NCBI GenBank assembly: GCA_020722765.1
Contig: DYKD01000020.1
Location: forward strand, 1 to 42,424
Source of the DNA: Brevinema andersonii
GTDB taxonomy: Bacteria > Spirochaetota > DYKD01
Reading direction: 5' to 3'
Length of the DNA: 42,424 nucleotides
Shown one piece after another: positions 8,211 to 17,254 of the stretch; positions within the stretch are counted from its first letter, which is position 1; each line of letters opens with the position of its first letter. The translations under genes were made by a program, and so were the position numbers. The notes beneath the pieces are model-generated. The model was not told where the DNA came from, searched no databases, and saw nothing but the letters and a program-made list of their open reading frames with translations.

Positions 8211-11200
8211 CTATATCACATAATTCTTCGTAATTGTACCGACAGCCGACTCGGCGGTCGCCAAATCTTGTGCAAGATATGGCTTGATGACCGTCGCTAA
8301 TGTCCTTCCATCTACAAGTAAATTCACCGTAGAGTTAAGTCTTAGATCCAATTTTGTGCTAACAGGCATGGGCGCGGCCTCTTTCGCCCCGCCGCCAATG
8401 GCCGCCATGCCCTTAGTCAATTGGTTGGACGCACTGCTTAGACCGCCGCTAAGCAAAGAATTGATTTGTTTAGCCAGCCATACACCGAAATCGAATCCAG
8501 CCCCGCCCATTGGCAGTGCCTCTTTAGGCCCTTGTGCGGGCCGCTCTACAAAGTTGGTCATGCCCTGGATACGTTCTATCCATGGGCTGGCAGGAACCCG
8601 CTGTGGCCTCTCCGGCAAATTTTCCCAGTCCGCATAATTATATTTGACGGCCCGAACAAACTTTTCTTCATCCTGCTGCGGCGCAATAACCTCTGGAGTT
8701 GGAGTATTCAAATATTCCTGTAGGGAGCCGGTTGAGGTTCCCTTATTTCTATAGTATGCGGCGGTAATTGGAACCCAGAAAGTTGCTCCATCTGGTATAT
8801 TATACATACCATCCAGCTGCTTCTTTTCGGTATCCAGTATCTCTTGTAACAGATACTGCATAATTTTCATATCCACATGCTGTCTCGACAGCTGCTCATC
8901 ACTGGTGGCAATGATTACATCGCTTATATCGGGGGTGTATCCCAAACCGCCGTTTACACCGAGAGGCTGTGAAATCTTCTCGGTCAATGCCTGACTTCTT
9001 GCCACCAGGTCTACAAGCTGCTCATACGTAATATCCATCTGTGTAAACCCGACATTTGCTCCCCCAAGAGAGATTTCTCCGAGATCCTTCAACTGCTGCA
9101 TGGCGGCCTGGTAGGCTTCTTGCGAGGCCGCATGGGTAGCCTGGTAGAACTCCTCGCCCGCCTCGGTTACCAGAACCCTGAATTCCTCGAATCCGGCGCG
9201 CATTACCTCATAATTCTCACCGTAGTTGAGCTTATCTATCTCAATGGCTCTGGCTATCACCTTATCGAAGTCTGTTTTTGAAATCGGAGATGTCATACTT
9301 CCGACGATTGGTGGAATCTGTCCGCTTATCTTCGTTCTTTTGGCTTCTATTATTGCTGTATTGGCCAAATTCGCCGCAATTCCTGTCAGAAGTGCAAGCT
9401 CATCCTCCAATTCCCTCTTCTTCTCCGGGGTTAGGAATTCTGTGTCTTCCAGCTCCGCCTTGATGGCCGCAATTCGGGTATTTACGGTGGTTAGGTATCC
9501 GACGACCTCCTCGCTTCCATAAGTAAATAGATCTACGAATCCCTGATAGGCCTCCGCCGCATTGTCAATATTATCCGAAACATCGATGAGAGCCTGTCCG
9601 TACCCGGCGTATTGTGCAGCTACATTTACATCTGCCCCCTTAACAAGTGCCTCCGTGAGATTGGTATATTGTGTAGTCTTTATGTCTCCGGTTGCAAGCT
9701 GTTCCCTTAGATATTCTATCTGCTGGTTTATAATATCGTTAATCAGGCCGCCGCTCGAATCCAGAATTTTCTGCGCCGCATTGGATAAATAAGTTGTCCC
9801 CACCTCCTGCTGATTCTGTCCGTAGTAGAATTCACGCGCCTTGGTCTTTTGCTCCGGTGTGGCACCCTCTAGTGCCAGGCTTGCTCCTGTATAGGTAGTT
9901 CCTGTGAATGTATTTAGCAATCCCGCCATAATATTGGCAAGATAACGATTTATGGTAGAGTTTTGAATAATTTCCTGGTTTTTGAATAATTCGTCAAGGA
10001 ATTTATCTTCCTCTGATACTATTCTGTTTCCAACAACACCCGTATCTGACTTGGACGTTGGGGCAAATAAATCCGAGATTTCCGCACTCTCTGTTACACC
10101 CCCGATAAAGGCATTTGCCGCCGCAGAACCAATTGCCGCCCCGACCGGATTCCCACCAGAAATCAATACTCCAAGAATTCCACCGCCGATGGAGGCAGCT
10201 GTCTGTGTAGCTGTGTCAATTGACCCTTGTATATCGCCGGCTCGTCTCTGCTTTAGGAATTCAGATGCCCCGGAAAGCAGTTGCAGAGTAAGCAGCCCGC
10301 TGGATAATACATAAGGATTAGAGACAAATCCCCCGACTCTATTGGCAAACGCGTCCTTCCTTCCAACTTGGAATGGAGTGCCTTCTGGGCTATAATATGT
10401 TGGAGATCCGGGCAGGGGGGTATTGTTGGCCCCATATCTTAGCCATGCAGCCGCAGACCCAATAAAATCCGTAGCCCACAGTCTGCCAGTTCCGGCCGGT
10501 TTGCCCCTAAGGGCCAGCGATGCCCCGGCAACGGCCAATAATGCAGGCCCGGCCCTTCCCGCCAGCGTCATCAATCCGTTTATCTTTTCTATAACTGTGG
10601 TAAGGAAATTAGCCAAATCAGAGAATGAATTGAGTATTCCCCCCTCACTTCCAAGCGTCATCGCCAATTCCTGGAAGGATGTTCCAAGGTTAGTGATTGA
10701 GGTTTGTGCAGTGTCTAGCTTTCTAGCCAATGCCTCTGTAGAATCCCCGCTGGCTGTCAGTGAAGTATTATATGCTTCAAGATATGCAGAGAATCCCTCT
10801 GTGGAGGTCAACTGAGCCAGACCTTTTGCCTGACGAGGGCCGCCGGCCACCGCTCTGGCTAGGGCTTGAAACTCTGTTTCTGTGACTTGTCCGAGCTTTC
10901 TTAATGAGTATAAATCCTGGAGAACATCTATAAAATCTCTGGTATCTCCGGTTACGGTTTTTGTAGCAATACCGTATTTCTGCAAGGCGGATGTGGCGGT
11001 ATCTGTGGCGTAGTTAGCCAATAGTGTCTTAAGCGTATTTGCAAGCTCCCTATTTCCTCCATACCCGGATTGTGCCAATGTGGCCATTAGCCCATTCAAT
11101 TCGTCTACATTTACGCCGGCCAACTCAGCCGCATCACCCAGTAATGCTACCGATGACGCCAAAGTGGCAATCTCGACATTTGCTGATCTTGATACGGCTA

Positions 11201-12857
11201 CCCACTTATCTAATAGCTTTGAACCTTCATCCAGGGCGTCGCCTGTTTGGTATAGAGACGCGGACAGAATGTCAATGGATTCTGTCTGTGATAGACCGGA
11301 AAGCTTCGACAGGGACAACGCACTGCCCAACAGTGCAGAAGCATATTCCGCGCGCTCTCCAGGAGCATATTTAGACCCAGTGGCCCTGTATGCTTGTTTG
11401 TATGCTTCGATAACTCCAGGTAACGCCGCCCCCGATGCTTTTGCGGCCGCCGTCATTCTATCGAATACATCCGCCGATGAAACCATGTCTGAATTGACAA
11501 CTACGGTTGCATCCGCCAGCTTGGATTCATTATCAATTAGGGTGACCAGTGCCGTATTGAGGGCACCAATGCCCCCATAAATAAGGCCAACAGCGAAAGA
11601 CCACTGCGCCATTTTCGACACGCTGTGCTCAATATTCTGAACCGGGGATCTGAATCTGGATGAGATCTCCGGTGTGGTTTCCCCCGTAGAACTTACCATT
11701 ACGCGTCTAACTACATCCGGCTGTTTGCCATAGCCGGATTTTCGATAGGTAATCTGTTCCCTTGAAGGAACATACGTCTTCAGAATTGGATCATATACAA
11801 GAGAACCTTGAGTTTCTAGTTTCTTTACATACTGCGGCCCAAGACCCAGGGCTTGGGCCTCTTGATTTGCCCTCGCATACCTGTCCGCCCCAAGTGTCTG
11901 CTGTAGATTTAGTCTCTGACGCGCCTGCCGTAAGGCTGCGACTGAATCCGCCACATTTCCAAGCTCGTCAACAAACATCCTTATTTTCTGGCCGGTTCCA
12001 GCCTTGAATGTAAATTGCGCGAAGTTCTCAAAGGGTTTTCCAGCTCTCCCGACATTCAATATGTCGGATAGCGTGACATTCCTGGCCGCCATTGCCTCTC
12101 TAAGTGCGGCATACCGGCTGCTTGTATTAAATAATTCTGTGGCGCGTGCTTCTTTATCCTCACCAACTGTGGGGCTTGGAGGAGCAGTGGGTGGTCTGGC
12201 AAAAAAGCCGCCAGTTGGTGGTTGATTCGATAAAATGGCTAATCTTGCAATTTCATCGCTTAGGAACTTGGACCTGTTTATGAGAGCATAAGCTCTTGCG
12301 CTATCAGATCTAGACGTTGCCTCCAGAAGCATCGTCTGTACAGACTGGTACAGTGATTCTGCTTTTGCCTTTCTGGCCAATACCTGCTCTATGGTAGACT
12401 CTCCGCGCCGATAGTCTGATCTTGCATATCTAGGCGCTGGCGCAACTGGAGCCTCGGGCCCTGAAACCTGTGGAGGTAATCCCTTATAGTGCCCAAGCAG
12501 TCCCAGATCTGATAATATTAGATCTAATTTTCCGGCAAAAGTTGATACCGCAAGTTCAGCGGTATTCAAGGCCTTATTAAATCTAAGGAAATCCGCCTCT
12601 GTTGGAATACGGTGTGGATCTTGAAATACCTGTGCCATACCATACAGGGAGGCTTTTCTTCTTTCCAGCTCGCTTCCAACCCCAAGAATCCCGGTATAAG
12701 TTTGTCTGACCCCCTGAATGGACTCTAATGACGCTCCCTGTGCCGACAGGCCGGAAAGCTTATTTGCCGCGACAACTGCTTTCTGGCTGATAACACCCAG
12801 TAGATAGTCTATTTTATTTAATAACGCAACATAAGCTTCTAGATTAACTTCTGCCAA
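8211..12857 (-). CDS. Tail tape measure protein
   Basis: The protein has 1548 residues and is the largest gene in the window. The start is TTG 12857, preceded by GAGGG. A helical N-terminal third is followed by a core containing AGVNVDELNGLMATLAQSG, typical of the TP901-type tape measure core. Hydrophobic, Gly/Ala-rich segments follow (around 'LAGRAGPALLAVAGASLAL' and 'AAANAFIGGV'), then long helices. Tape measure proteins set tail length and are ejected with DNA. The usual ~1.5 Angstrom per residue rule would predict a tail of about 230 nm. The gene sits directly after the frameshifted chaperone pair, as expected. Confidence 0.92.
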   Translation of the reverse strand: MAEVNLEAYVALLNKIDYLLGVISQKAVVAANKLSGLSAQGASLESIQGVRQTYTGILGVGSELERRKASLYGMAQVFQDPHRIPTEADFLRFNKALNTAELAVSTFAGKLDLILSDLGLLGHYKGLPPQVSGPEAPVAPAPRYARSDYRRGESTIEQVLARKAKAESLYQSVQTMLLEATSRSDSARAYALINRSKFLSDEIARLAILSNQPPTGGFFARPPTAPPSPTVGEDKEARATELFNTSSRYAALREAMAARNVTLSDILNVGRAGKPFENFAQFTFKAGTGQKIRMFVDELGNVADSVAALRQARQRLNLQQTLGADRYARANQEAQALGLGPQYVKKLETQGSLVYDPILKTYVPSREQITYRKSGYGKQPDVVRRVMVSSTGETTPEISSRFRSPVQNIEHSVSKMAQWSFAVGLIYGGIGALNTALVTLIDNESKLADATVVVNSDMVSSADVFDRMTAAAKASGAALPGVIEAYKQAYRATGSKYAPGERAEYASALLGSALSLSKLSGLSQTESIDILSASLYQTGDALDEGSKLLDKWVAVSRSANVEIATLASSVALLGDAAELAGVNVDELNGLMATLAQSGYGGNRELANTLKTLLANYATDTATSALQKYGIATKTVTGDTRDFIDVLQDLYSLRKLGQVTETEFQALARAVAGGPRQAKGLAQLTSTEGFSAYLEAYNTSLTASGDSTEALARKLDTAQTSITNLGTSFQELAMTLGSEGGILNSFSDLANFLTTVIEKINGLMTLAGRAGPALLAVAGASLALRGKPAGTGRLWATDFIGSAAAWLRYGANNTPLPGSPTYYSPEGTPFQVGRKDAFANRVGGFVSNPYVLSSGLLTLQLLSGASEFLKQRRAGDIQGSIDTATQTAASIGGGILGVLISGGNPVGAAIGSAAANAFIGGVTESAEISDLFAPTSKSDTGVVGNRIVSEEDKFLDELFKNQEIIQNSTINRYLANIMAGLLNTFTGTTYTGASLALEGATPEQKTKAREFYYGQNQQEVGTTYLSNAAQKILDSSGGLINDIINQQIEYLREQLATGDIKTTQYTNLTEALVKGADVNVAAQYAGYGQALIDVSDNIDNAAEAYQGFVDLFTYGSEEVVGYLTTVNTRIAAIKAELEDTEFLTPEKKRELEDELALLTGIAANLANTAIIEAKRTKISGQIPPIVGSMTSPISKTDFDKVIARAIEIDKLNYGENYEVMRAGFEEFRVLVTEAGEEFYQATHAASQEAYQAAMQQLKDLGEISLGGANVGFTQMDITYEQLVDLVARSQALTEKISQPLGVNGGLGYTPDISDVIIATSDEQLSRQHVDMKIMQYLLQEILDTEKKQLDGMYNIPDGATFWVPITAAYYRNKGTSTGSLQEYLNTPTPEVIAPQQDEEKFVRAVKYNYADWENLPERPQRVPASPWIERIQGMTNFVERPAQGPKEALPMGGAGFDFGVWLAKQINSLLSGGLSSASNQLTKGMAAIGGGAKEAAPMPVSTKLDLRLNSTVNLLVDGRTLATVIKPYLAQDLATAESAVGTITKNYVI

Positions 12858-13118
12858 TTATCCCTCAACTTCGTCAATTTTTAATTTGACAGTTTGAGCT
12901 TCTTTCTTATAGAATACCCGGTCTATCCACTCTTCTAGCTCCTCGGATGTTCCATCCCAAATAATATCATCCGGTGGCCTTTTTTCCTTTGGAAGTTCAG
13001 ATAAATTATCTATCTGTTGCATCTTCCTAATTACAAAACTCAGCGTGTGTGGAAGTTCTGTAAGTGAGTTAATAGATGGGTCAAGAGGAATCTGTAACGC
13101 CTTGGCCACACTCCACAT
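12858..13118 (-). CDS. Tail assembly chaperone, -1 frame extension (T part of G-GT)
   Basis: The frame from ATG 13118 encodes 86 residues, but there is no Shine-Dalgarno before that ATG. The same frame is open further upstream through the slippery A7 at 13151..13145. A -1 slip there gives nine linker residues (IAGSNAIAS) that run straight into this frame. The product is therefore best read as the C-terminal part of a 331-residue fusion (236 + 95 residues) with the upstream 242-residue protein. Size and position between major tail protein and tape measure match the GT chaperone of lambda-like tails. It is acidic and helical (SEELEEWIDRVFYKKEAQ). Confidence 0.8.
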   Translation of the reverse strand: MWSVAKALQIPLDPSINSLTELPHTLSFVIRKMQQIDNLSELPKEKRPPDDIIWDGTSEELEEWIDRVFYKKEAQTVKLKIDEVEG

Positions 13119-13123
13119 GGAAG

Positions 13124-13852
13124 CTATGGCGTTACTTCCTGCAATTTTTTTAGATCGTTTCCGGTAAGTTCCAATGACTGGTATGCCGCCACAAACTCCG
13201 ATTTCAGGCTTGTCGGCATGTTCTCGAAATCTTCAAAATTAGTAAACAGCCTGGTTTTTAGTGTCTCGTCGGAATAAGACCCAAAAAACGCACACAATTC
13301 CTTGAAAACTCTGGCAAGCTCTAGTTCACAGAGTTCTTCTATGTTCTTAACCACAAATAAGTTGTACAGGGATTCCTTGCTTTCCTTCTCCAGAGACTTC
13401 TTCATCTTTTCGACCTCCACCTCCAGAGTAGCCCTTAGTTCGTCCTGTAGCCTTTGTGGATAAGAATCTAATTCTTCCTGGTACTTTTCGTGTTTTTCGG
13501 TTGGAGCATCGGATTTCGGAGGCTTTGGTGGCTTTATTTTCAGCTTTCCCTTGGCAATCTTTGTGAGATCTCTCATGGAAAACACTGTGATAAGGCCAAC
13601 AAGCTGTTCAACATCCATATCCTCAATATCTGGGATATATGCCATACGCTCGTCGCTGTTCAGATCTCTTAATTTCCGCCTTAATTCCGCACTCCTTCTC
13701 AACGCCATTACCCGCGCCCTATTAAGGTCTGCATCCCCTAATACTCTCATAAAAACGTCCACGCTGGTATCCCCGGAACTCAATTTAAACTTTCGATTCC
13801 AAGAAAACAGGGGTAGAATATCTACATCGTTTTTTTCCACTACTTCATTCAT
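13124..13852 (-). CDS. Tail assembly chaperone (G-like)
   Basis: The protein has 242 residues from ATG 13852, with AAAGGA 8 nt upstream. It is highly charged and helical, with an N-terminal beta-region (KFKLSSGDTSVDVFMRVL) and a Lys/Pro-rich linker (KIKPPKPPKSDAP), then long charged helices. It has no enzymatic motif. The position between major tail protein and tape measure and the frameshift near its 3' end identify it as the abundant tail chaperone. The frameshifted minority product of 331 residues would be the GT form that binds tape measure and tube protein. Confidence 0.8.
   Translation of the reverse strand: MNEVVEKNDVDILPLFSWNRKFKLSSGDTSVDVFMRVLGDADLNRARVMALRRSAELRRKLRDLNSDERMAYIPDIEDMDVEQLVGLITVFSMRDLTKIAKGKLKIKPPKPPKSDAPTEKHEKYQEELDSYPQRLQDELRATLEVEVEKMKKSLEKESKESLYNLFVVKNIEELCELELARVFKELCAFFGSYSDETLKTRLFTNFEDFENMPTSLKSEFVAAYQSLELTGNDLKKLQEVTP
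13145..13151 (-). other. Programmed -1 ribosomal frameshift site (A AAA AAA)
   Basis: In the zero frame the codons read CTA AAA AAA TTG, giving the canonical heptamer A-AAA-AAA. The zero frame stops 19 nt later (TAG 13126..13124). The -1 frame continues open into the 86-residue extension. Five nt after the heptamer a small stem (GGAAG with CTTCC) could act as the stimulatory structure, although it is only about 5 bp. The location is the classic place for tail chaperone frameshifting. Confidence 0.8.
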
Positions 13853-13872
13853 CCTAAAGGTCCTTTCAAGAA

Positions 13873-13920
13873 TAAAGGGCTACTTGCCTAAATCTTTCGA
13901 TAAAGGAAAGTAGCCCTTTA
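13873..13920 (-). terminator. Hairpin terminator after the major tail protein gene
   Basis: Thirteen-bp perfect arms at 13873-13885 and 13908-13920 enclose a 22-nt interior that can pair a little further. On the minus strand the stem is followed by a weakly U-rich stretch (TTTATTCTT). It lies between the major tail gene and the less abundant chaperone gene. It could partially terminate transcription or protect the 3' end of the tail-protein mRNA. Confidence 0.6.
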
Positions 13921-13963
13921 ATTATCAGCCTTGTAATGCTACTATACTAAATTTTTAGTGTTA

Positions 13964-15148
13964 TTACATTGCTCCGCTGTAAATTAGACATTGTGCATCT
14001 GTACTTCTGAAATTGAATGTAACAGTTGCGTTGTTATTTACATTGGAAGTATACGAATCTCCGACAATTGTAATGCTTGGGAGATAGACTGTCTTCAGCA
14101 CGGTCGGAGCCCCGGATGTATCGCATGGATCCACAAGCTCCACCTTCAAAGACAGAAGCGCCGCATCACATTCCTCTCCGGGCTGCCATTCTACACCACT
14201 GCCAACAACTCCGTAGGTTAGCAATGAGACCAAATCTGTGTCCGTATCGAGGACCGTAATGCTTCCTTCCACGGTTGGAACCTGTCTCTGATAACCAACT
14301 ACATTTCTTTGACCAAGTTCCTTTACGGGCTGAACATTCAGGTTGCCATTGATTGTAACCGACTGCACTCTGGGAATACCATTAGCAGAGATGTTTGCCT
14401 TAATGTCCTTGCCTCTAATAGAGGCCGGCATACTTGGATCATCAACATCAGTCCAATTATTACCGGCGGGGTTGGCATGGTAAACTACCAAAACTTGCGA
14501 AGTTCTTGTATCCCCGGTGGTTAATGCCGTACCGACAAGTCGATATTCCCCGGTGGACGGTGCACCAGTAACCTCTGTGAGATATTCTCCATCCAATACA
14601 ACCGATAACGCATTGTTTCCGTTTTTCAGCGGAATGGGCGTTTGCGATAGGGTAAATGACGTAGTGCCGGATATAAATTTGTCCACCACGACATCATATT
14701 TTAGATAGCGTCTTTCAGAACCAATCAGAGTATAGTCCTCTGTAGAATCCTGATCTACCGCATAGCTATACGCGAAATCACGTACTTGCAGCCGCCTGCC
14801 ATGGATGCTTTTTAGATAGTCCGCCACATCGTCGTCTTTAATGAAGGCAATAACATCTGCCTCACCAAGGCTCGAAATATCAACCCCGGCACTGGGAAAA
14901 GCGTCAGGATTTGTGCCGGTTAGTGCAGCAAAGATTTTAATGCCAACATCGAAGGCACTAAATGTTACTGTAATCTCCGGGGTATCCTTTACCTGCCCAA
15001 TGTGCTGTGGATTGCCCAGCTCGTCTTTGTCTTCTGCTGGAATGTTGGAGGTCAATGTAAGTCGTTGGATCCTGGATGCCTTAAAGGAATCCCTGGGTCC
15101 AACTATGTGTAATTGTAAGTCCTTTGATGGGACTGCTAGTTCTGCCAT
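13964..15148 (-). CDS. Major tail (tube) protein
   Basis: The protein has 394 residues, with an ideal AGGAGG eight nt before ATG 15148, fitting high expression. It is beta-rich and Thr/Val/Asp-rich with no TM segments. A central region contains SYAVDQDSTEDYTLIGSERR and FISGTTSFTLSQTPIPLKNG, plus a likely Ig-like or insertion domain around residues 180-240. Placement after the neck genes and before the frameshifted chaperones marks it as the tail tube subunit. No second tail protein (sheath) is present. A strong hairpin follows the gene. Confidence 0.75.
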   Translation of the reverse strand: MAELAVPSKDLQLHIVGPRDSFKASRIQRLTLTSNIPAEDKDELGNPQHIGQVKDTPEITVTFSAFDVGIKIFAALTGTNPDAFPSAGVDISSLGEADVIAFIKDDDVADYLKSIHGRRLQVRDFAYSYAVDQDSTEDYTLIGSERRYLKYDVVVDKFISGTTSFTLSQTPIPLKNGNNALSVVLDGEYLTEVTGAPSTGEYRLVGTALTTGDTRTSQVLVVYHANPAGNNWTDVDDPSMPASIRGKDIKANISANGIPRVQSVTINGNLNVQPVKELGQRNVVGYQRQVPTVEGSITVLDTDTDLVSLLTYGVVGSGVEWQPGEECDAALLSLKVELVDPCDTSGAPTVLKTVYLPSITIVGDSYTSNVNNNATVTFNFRSTDAQCLIYSGAM

Positions 15149-15160
15149 TAATCAAGCCTC

Positions 15161-15610
15161 CTAAACAACTTCGTTTACTGCCACAATTGAAATTGTAGCC
15201 CTGTAGTAAAGTTTATCTACTAGGGATTCTTCTGCCCGTATCGGGGCATAAGATAATCCCATTATTCTTAAATGACCAATTTTATCTGGGGTTACGCCAG
15301 GTGGGAAACCCTGGTCGTAATTATATACGTCAATACCATCTTTAAGGGTGTCTAGTAATCTATAGCCAAATTCGTCTCGTTGCGATTTGTTTTTTGCGAA
15401 TATGTCTATATACCACTTTCTAATACGCAATCCGTCTCGATTGCCCAGCTCGAATTGCTCCACATCCACCCTGCCGGCTTCTACTGCTATTGTAGGGATG
15501 GACAATTCCTTTTCAGGGAAGCCATCTTCAATGTGTACAAACGGCACATCTGAAAACTTGTCAACAAGATAATAATATACACTTAGATCTTCTTTGCGCT
15601 CTTTATACAT
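15161..15610 (-). CDS. Tail terminator/neck protein candidate
   Basis: The protein has 149 residues, starting at ATG 15610 after GAGGATTAGG. It is mixed alpha/beta, with VDKFSDVPFVHIEDGFPEKE near the N-terminus and a C-terminal strand (YYRATISIVAVNEVV). Size and position directly upstream of the major tail gene match tail terminator or tail completion proteins. Function is inferred from order only. Confidence 0.6.
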   Translation of the reverse strand: MYKERKEDLSVYYYLVDKFSDVPFVHIEDGFPEKELSIPTIAVEAGRVDVEQFELGNRDGLRIRKWYIDIFAKNKSQRDEFGYRLLDTLKDGIDVYNYDQGFPPGVTPDKIGHLRIMGLSYAPIRAEESLVDKLYYRATISIVAVNEVV

Positions 15611-15612
15611 GC

Positions 15613-16587
15613 CTAATCCTCATACAAAATACGCCTTAGCCTGCTGGGTGTTATCCTGGACCTGAACCCTGGGATACCAATTTCGAGACTTTTTTTCTTG
15701 GTTGACTCAAGTTCTAGTGTCGCTTTGTGTATCTTTTCTACTGACACCCTTAATGGGTCTCTTGCACTGGCCAGGGCCACCTTTCTGGCAATACTTATTT
15801 TATTTAACGATTCCTCTATACGTACACGCAATCTCTTTATTAGTTCCAGGTTTTCTTTGGCTCTTTTTTGCTGGGAATAGAGACTTTCCTTCTTGGATAA
15901 CAGCGCGCTCTTAAACACCTCACGGATACCGCCTATGGCCTCTTCTACGAAGTGTGTGGCCACCCCTTCTGGATATGGAAATCCCCCGTAAGATGAGCTC
16001 ATTTTGGCACTACTCCCATAATTTAGCAATGCCCAGAATGGGGCTTTCTTTCCAGCCGCCGCAAGCCTCGCCCTGATTGTAGCCTTATGTTTGGCTGGAT
16101 CTGGGTATATTACCTTTTTCCAGATAATAGATGCTCTTATCGGATCGTCCTGATTATAGCCTTCGGCGTCTCTTACCAACTGGACCGCATTAGAATAATC
16201 GTCTAGGGTTCCAGCTATCTCATCCATTCTTATATCTACAATAACGGATGTCTCGAACCCTGCCCCTGCCGGAATGATGGAAATCAGCTCCGGCGTCCTT
16301 GCAACAGTCATTAATGGGATGGAAAAAACTATGTCAGAGAATTCATCAGAAATTGTAAGTGCCTGCTTTATTTCTTTGACCAAAACGTCGGATGCCTGCT
16401 CTTTTGCGGTATCCAGCGCACCTGCTACTGCACCCTCTATGTCTTCCCTGCCTATAACAGAAAGCCGCCTGTTTCTCGCTTCCTCCACATCCAGATCTTC
16501 GGAGATTCTCTTAAGAGACTGTACAAATTCCTCCGATGCCTCAAGATTATCCAGCAATACAGAAACGGTTCCAACCAGATTTGTCAT
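15613..16587 (-). CDS. Neck/head-tail joining protein candidate with coiled coil
   Basis: The protein has 324 residues. Residues around 205-235 contain PFWALLNYGSSAKM followed by GFPYPEGVATHFVEEAI. This resembles the W-x-x-L-N-Y-G and C-terminal FVEEA helix layout of HK97 gp10-like neck proteins, here inside a longer protein. The last ~80 residues are Arg/Lys-rich helices, likely coiled coil. The start codon overlaps the upstream stop (TAAATG arrangement). A minor structural protein at the neck is the best reading. Confidence 0.5.
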   Translation of the reverse strand: MTNLVGTVSVLLDNLEASEEFVQSLKRISEDLDVEEARNRRLSVIGREDIEGAVAGALDTAKEQASDVLVKEIKQALTISDEFSDIVFSIPLMTVARTPELISIIPAGAGFETSVIVDIRMDEIAGTLDDYSNAVQLVRDAEGYNQDDPIRASIIWKKVIYPDPAKHKATIRARLAAAGKKAPFWALLNYGSSAKMSSSYGGFPYPEGVATHFVEEAIGGIREVFKSALLSKKESLYSQQKRAKENLELIKRLRVRIEESLNKISIARKVALASARDPLRVSVEKIHKATLELESTKKKSLEIGIPGFRSRITPSRLRRILYED

Positions 16588-16821
16588 TTACTTCATCAAG
16601 AACTCGATGTCACCAAAAATATCTCTAAGAATCGCTCTGGTATAACCGTTGATTTCATCAAGGATGAACTTTCTTAGATTTACGTATTTATCCGCGTTTT
16701 TGTCAAAATAGATTTCTATACTTTGTAAAAGCTTTGCCTGTAGGCTTTTATTTCTTTTTGCGACCTTCCTAATCACTCGCAAAAGGTCAATTTCCTGCGC
16801 GACAATTCCATTAGTTGTCAT
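16588..16821 (-). CDS. Small helical hypothetical protein in the neck region
   Basis: The protein has 77 residues from ATG 16821, with AAGGAG placed upstream. It is wholly helical by composition, basic in the first half (RVIRKVAKRNKSLQAKLL) and ending EFLMK. It overlaps the upstream zinc-knuckle connector by 11 nt. No family is recognised. The tight packing suggests a small assembly or connector factor. Confidence 0.6.
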   Translation of the reverse strand: MTTNGIVAQEIDLLRVIRKVAKRNKSLQAKLLQSIEIYFDKNADKYVNLRKFILDEINGYTRAILRDIFGDIEFLMK

Positions 16822-17254
16822 CCTCTATCTCCTTGAATTGTATAATAACCCTATTAATTTCAGGAACTCCCAAAAGTGTTATTCTTCCGAGTTTTACCTG
16901 TTTATCCTCTACTACTGCAAACTCAGAGGAGTCTGCAATGGACGGCCAGTCCCCGCTATATGGAATCTTTATGATTCCATCTCCCTCAAAAATGTATCCG
17001 CCTGTTGTAAATTCCAGGTCATCTGCATACTTCCATGTAACGTGTGCCTTTGTTGTATAAGTAGTGTAGGTTTTCAACCAATACACACCGGAACATGTCG
17101 GACAGAATGAGTCCGTGGACGTATTGGTAACAGGGTCTAGAGTACAATCTGGACATCCAGACAAAGACGCCACATAGAATGAAACATCTCTGCCAATTTC
17201 CTGTATAATGTCATGTATGATTTGTGATGTACCTTCCGGCCAAACGATGTCCAT
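16811..17254 (-). CDS. Head-tail connector with zinc knuckle
   Basis: The protein has 147 residues. A rubredoxin-like Cys pattern is plain: C34-PD-C37 and C51-PT-C54, separated by a DPVTNTSTD loop. After it comes a beta-barrel-like C-terminal half (VTWKYADDLEF, GYIFEGDGIIKIPY, RITLLGVPEINRVII). Small zinc-containing head completion/stopper-like proteins with this arrangement are common between the portal and tail genes of siphophages. Its start overlaps the stop of the glycosyltransferase gene, so the two are co-transcribed. Confidence 0.6.
   Translation of the reverse strand: MDIVWPEGTSQIIHDIIQEIGRDVSFYVASLSGCPDCTLDPVTNTSTDSFCPTCSGVYWLKTYTTYTTKAHVTWKYADDLEFTTGGYIFEGDGIIKIPYSGDWPSIADSSEFAVVEDKQVKLGRITLLGVPEINRVIIQFKEIEDDN

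Noticed and set aside
13964..15148. Tail sheath protein (myovirus) reading of the major tail gene
   Set aside because: Only one major tail gene is present and it adjoins the chaperones, so a tube protein of a non-contractile tail is more likely.
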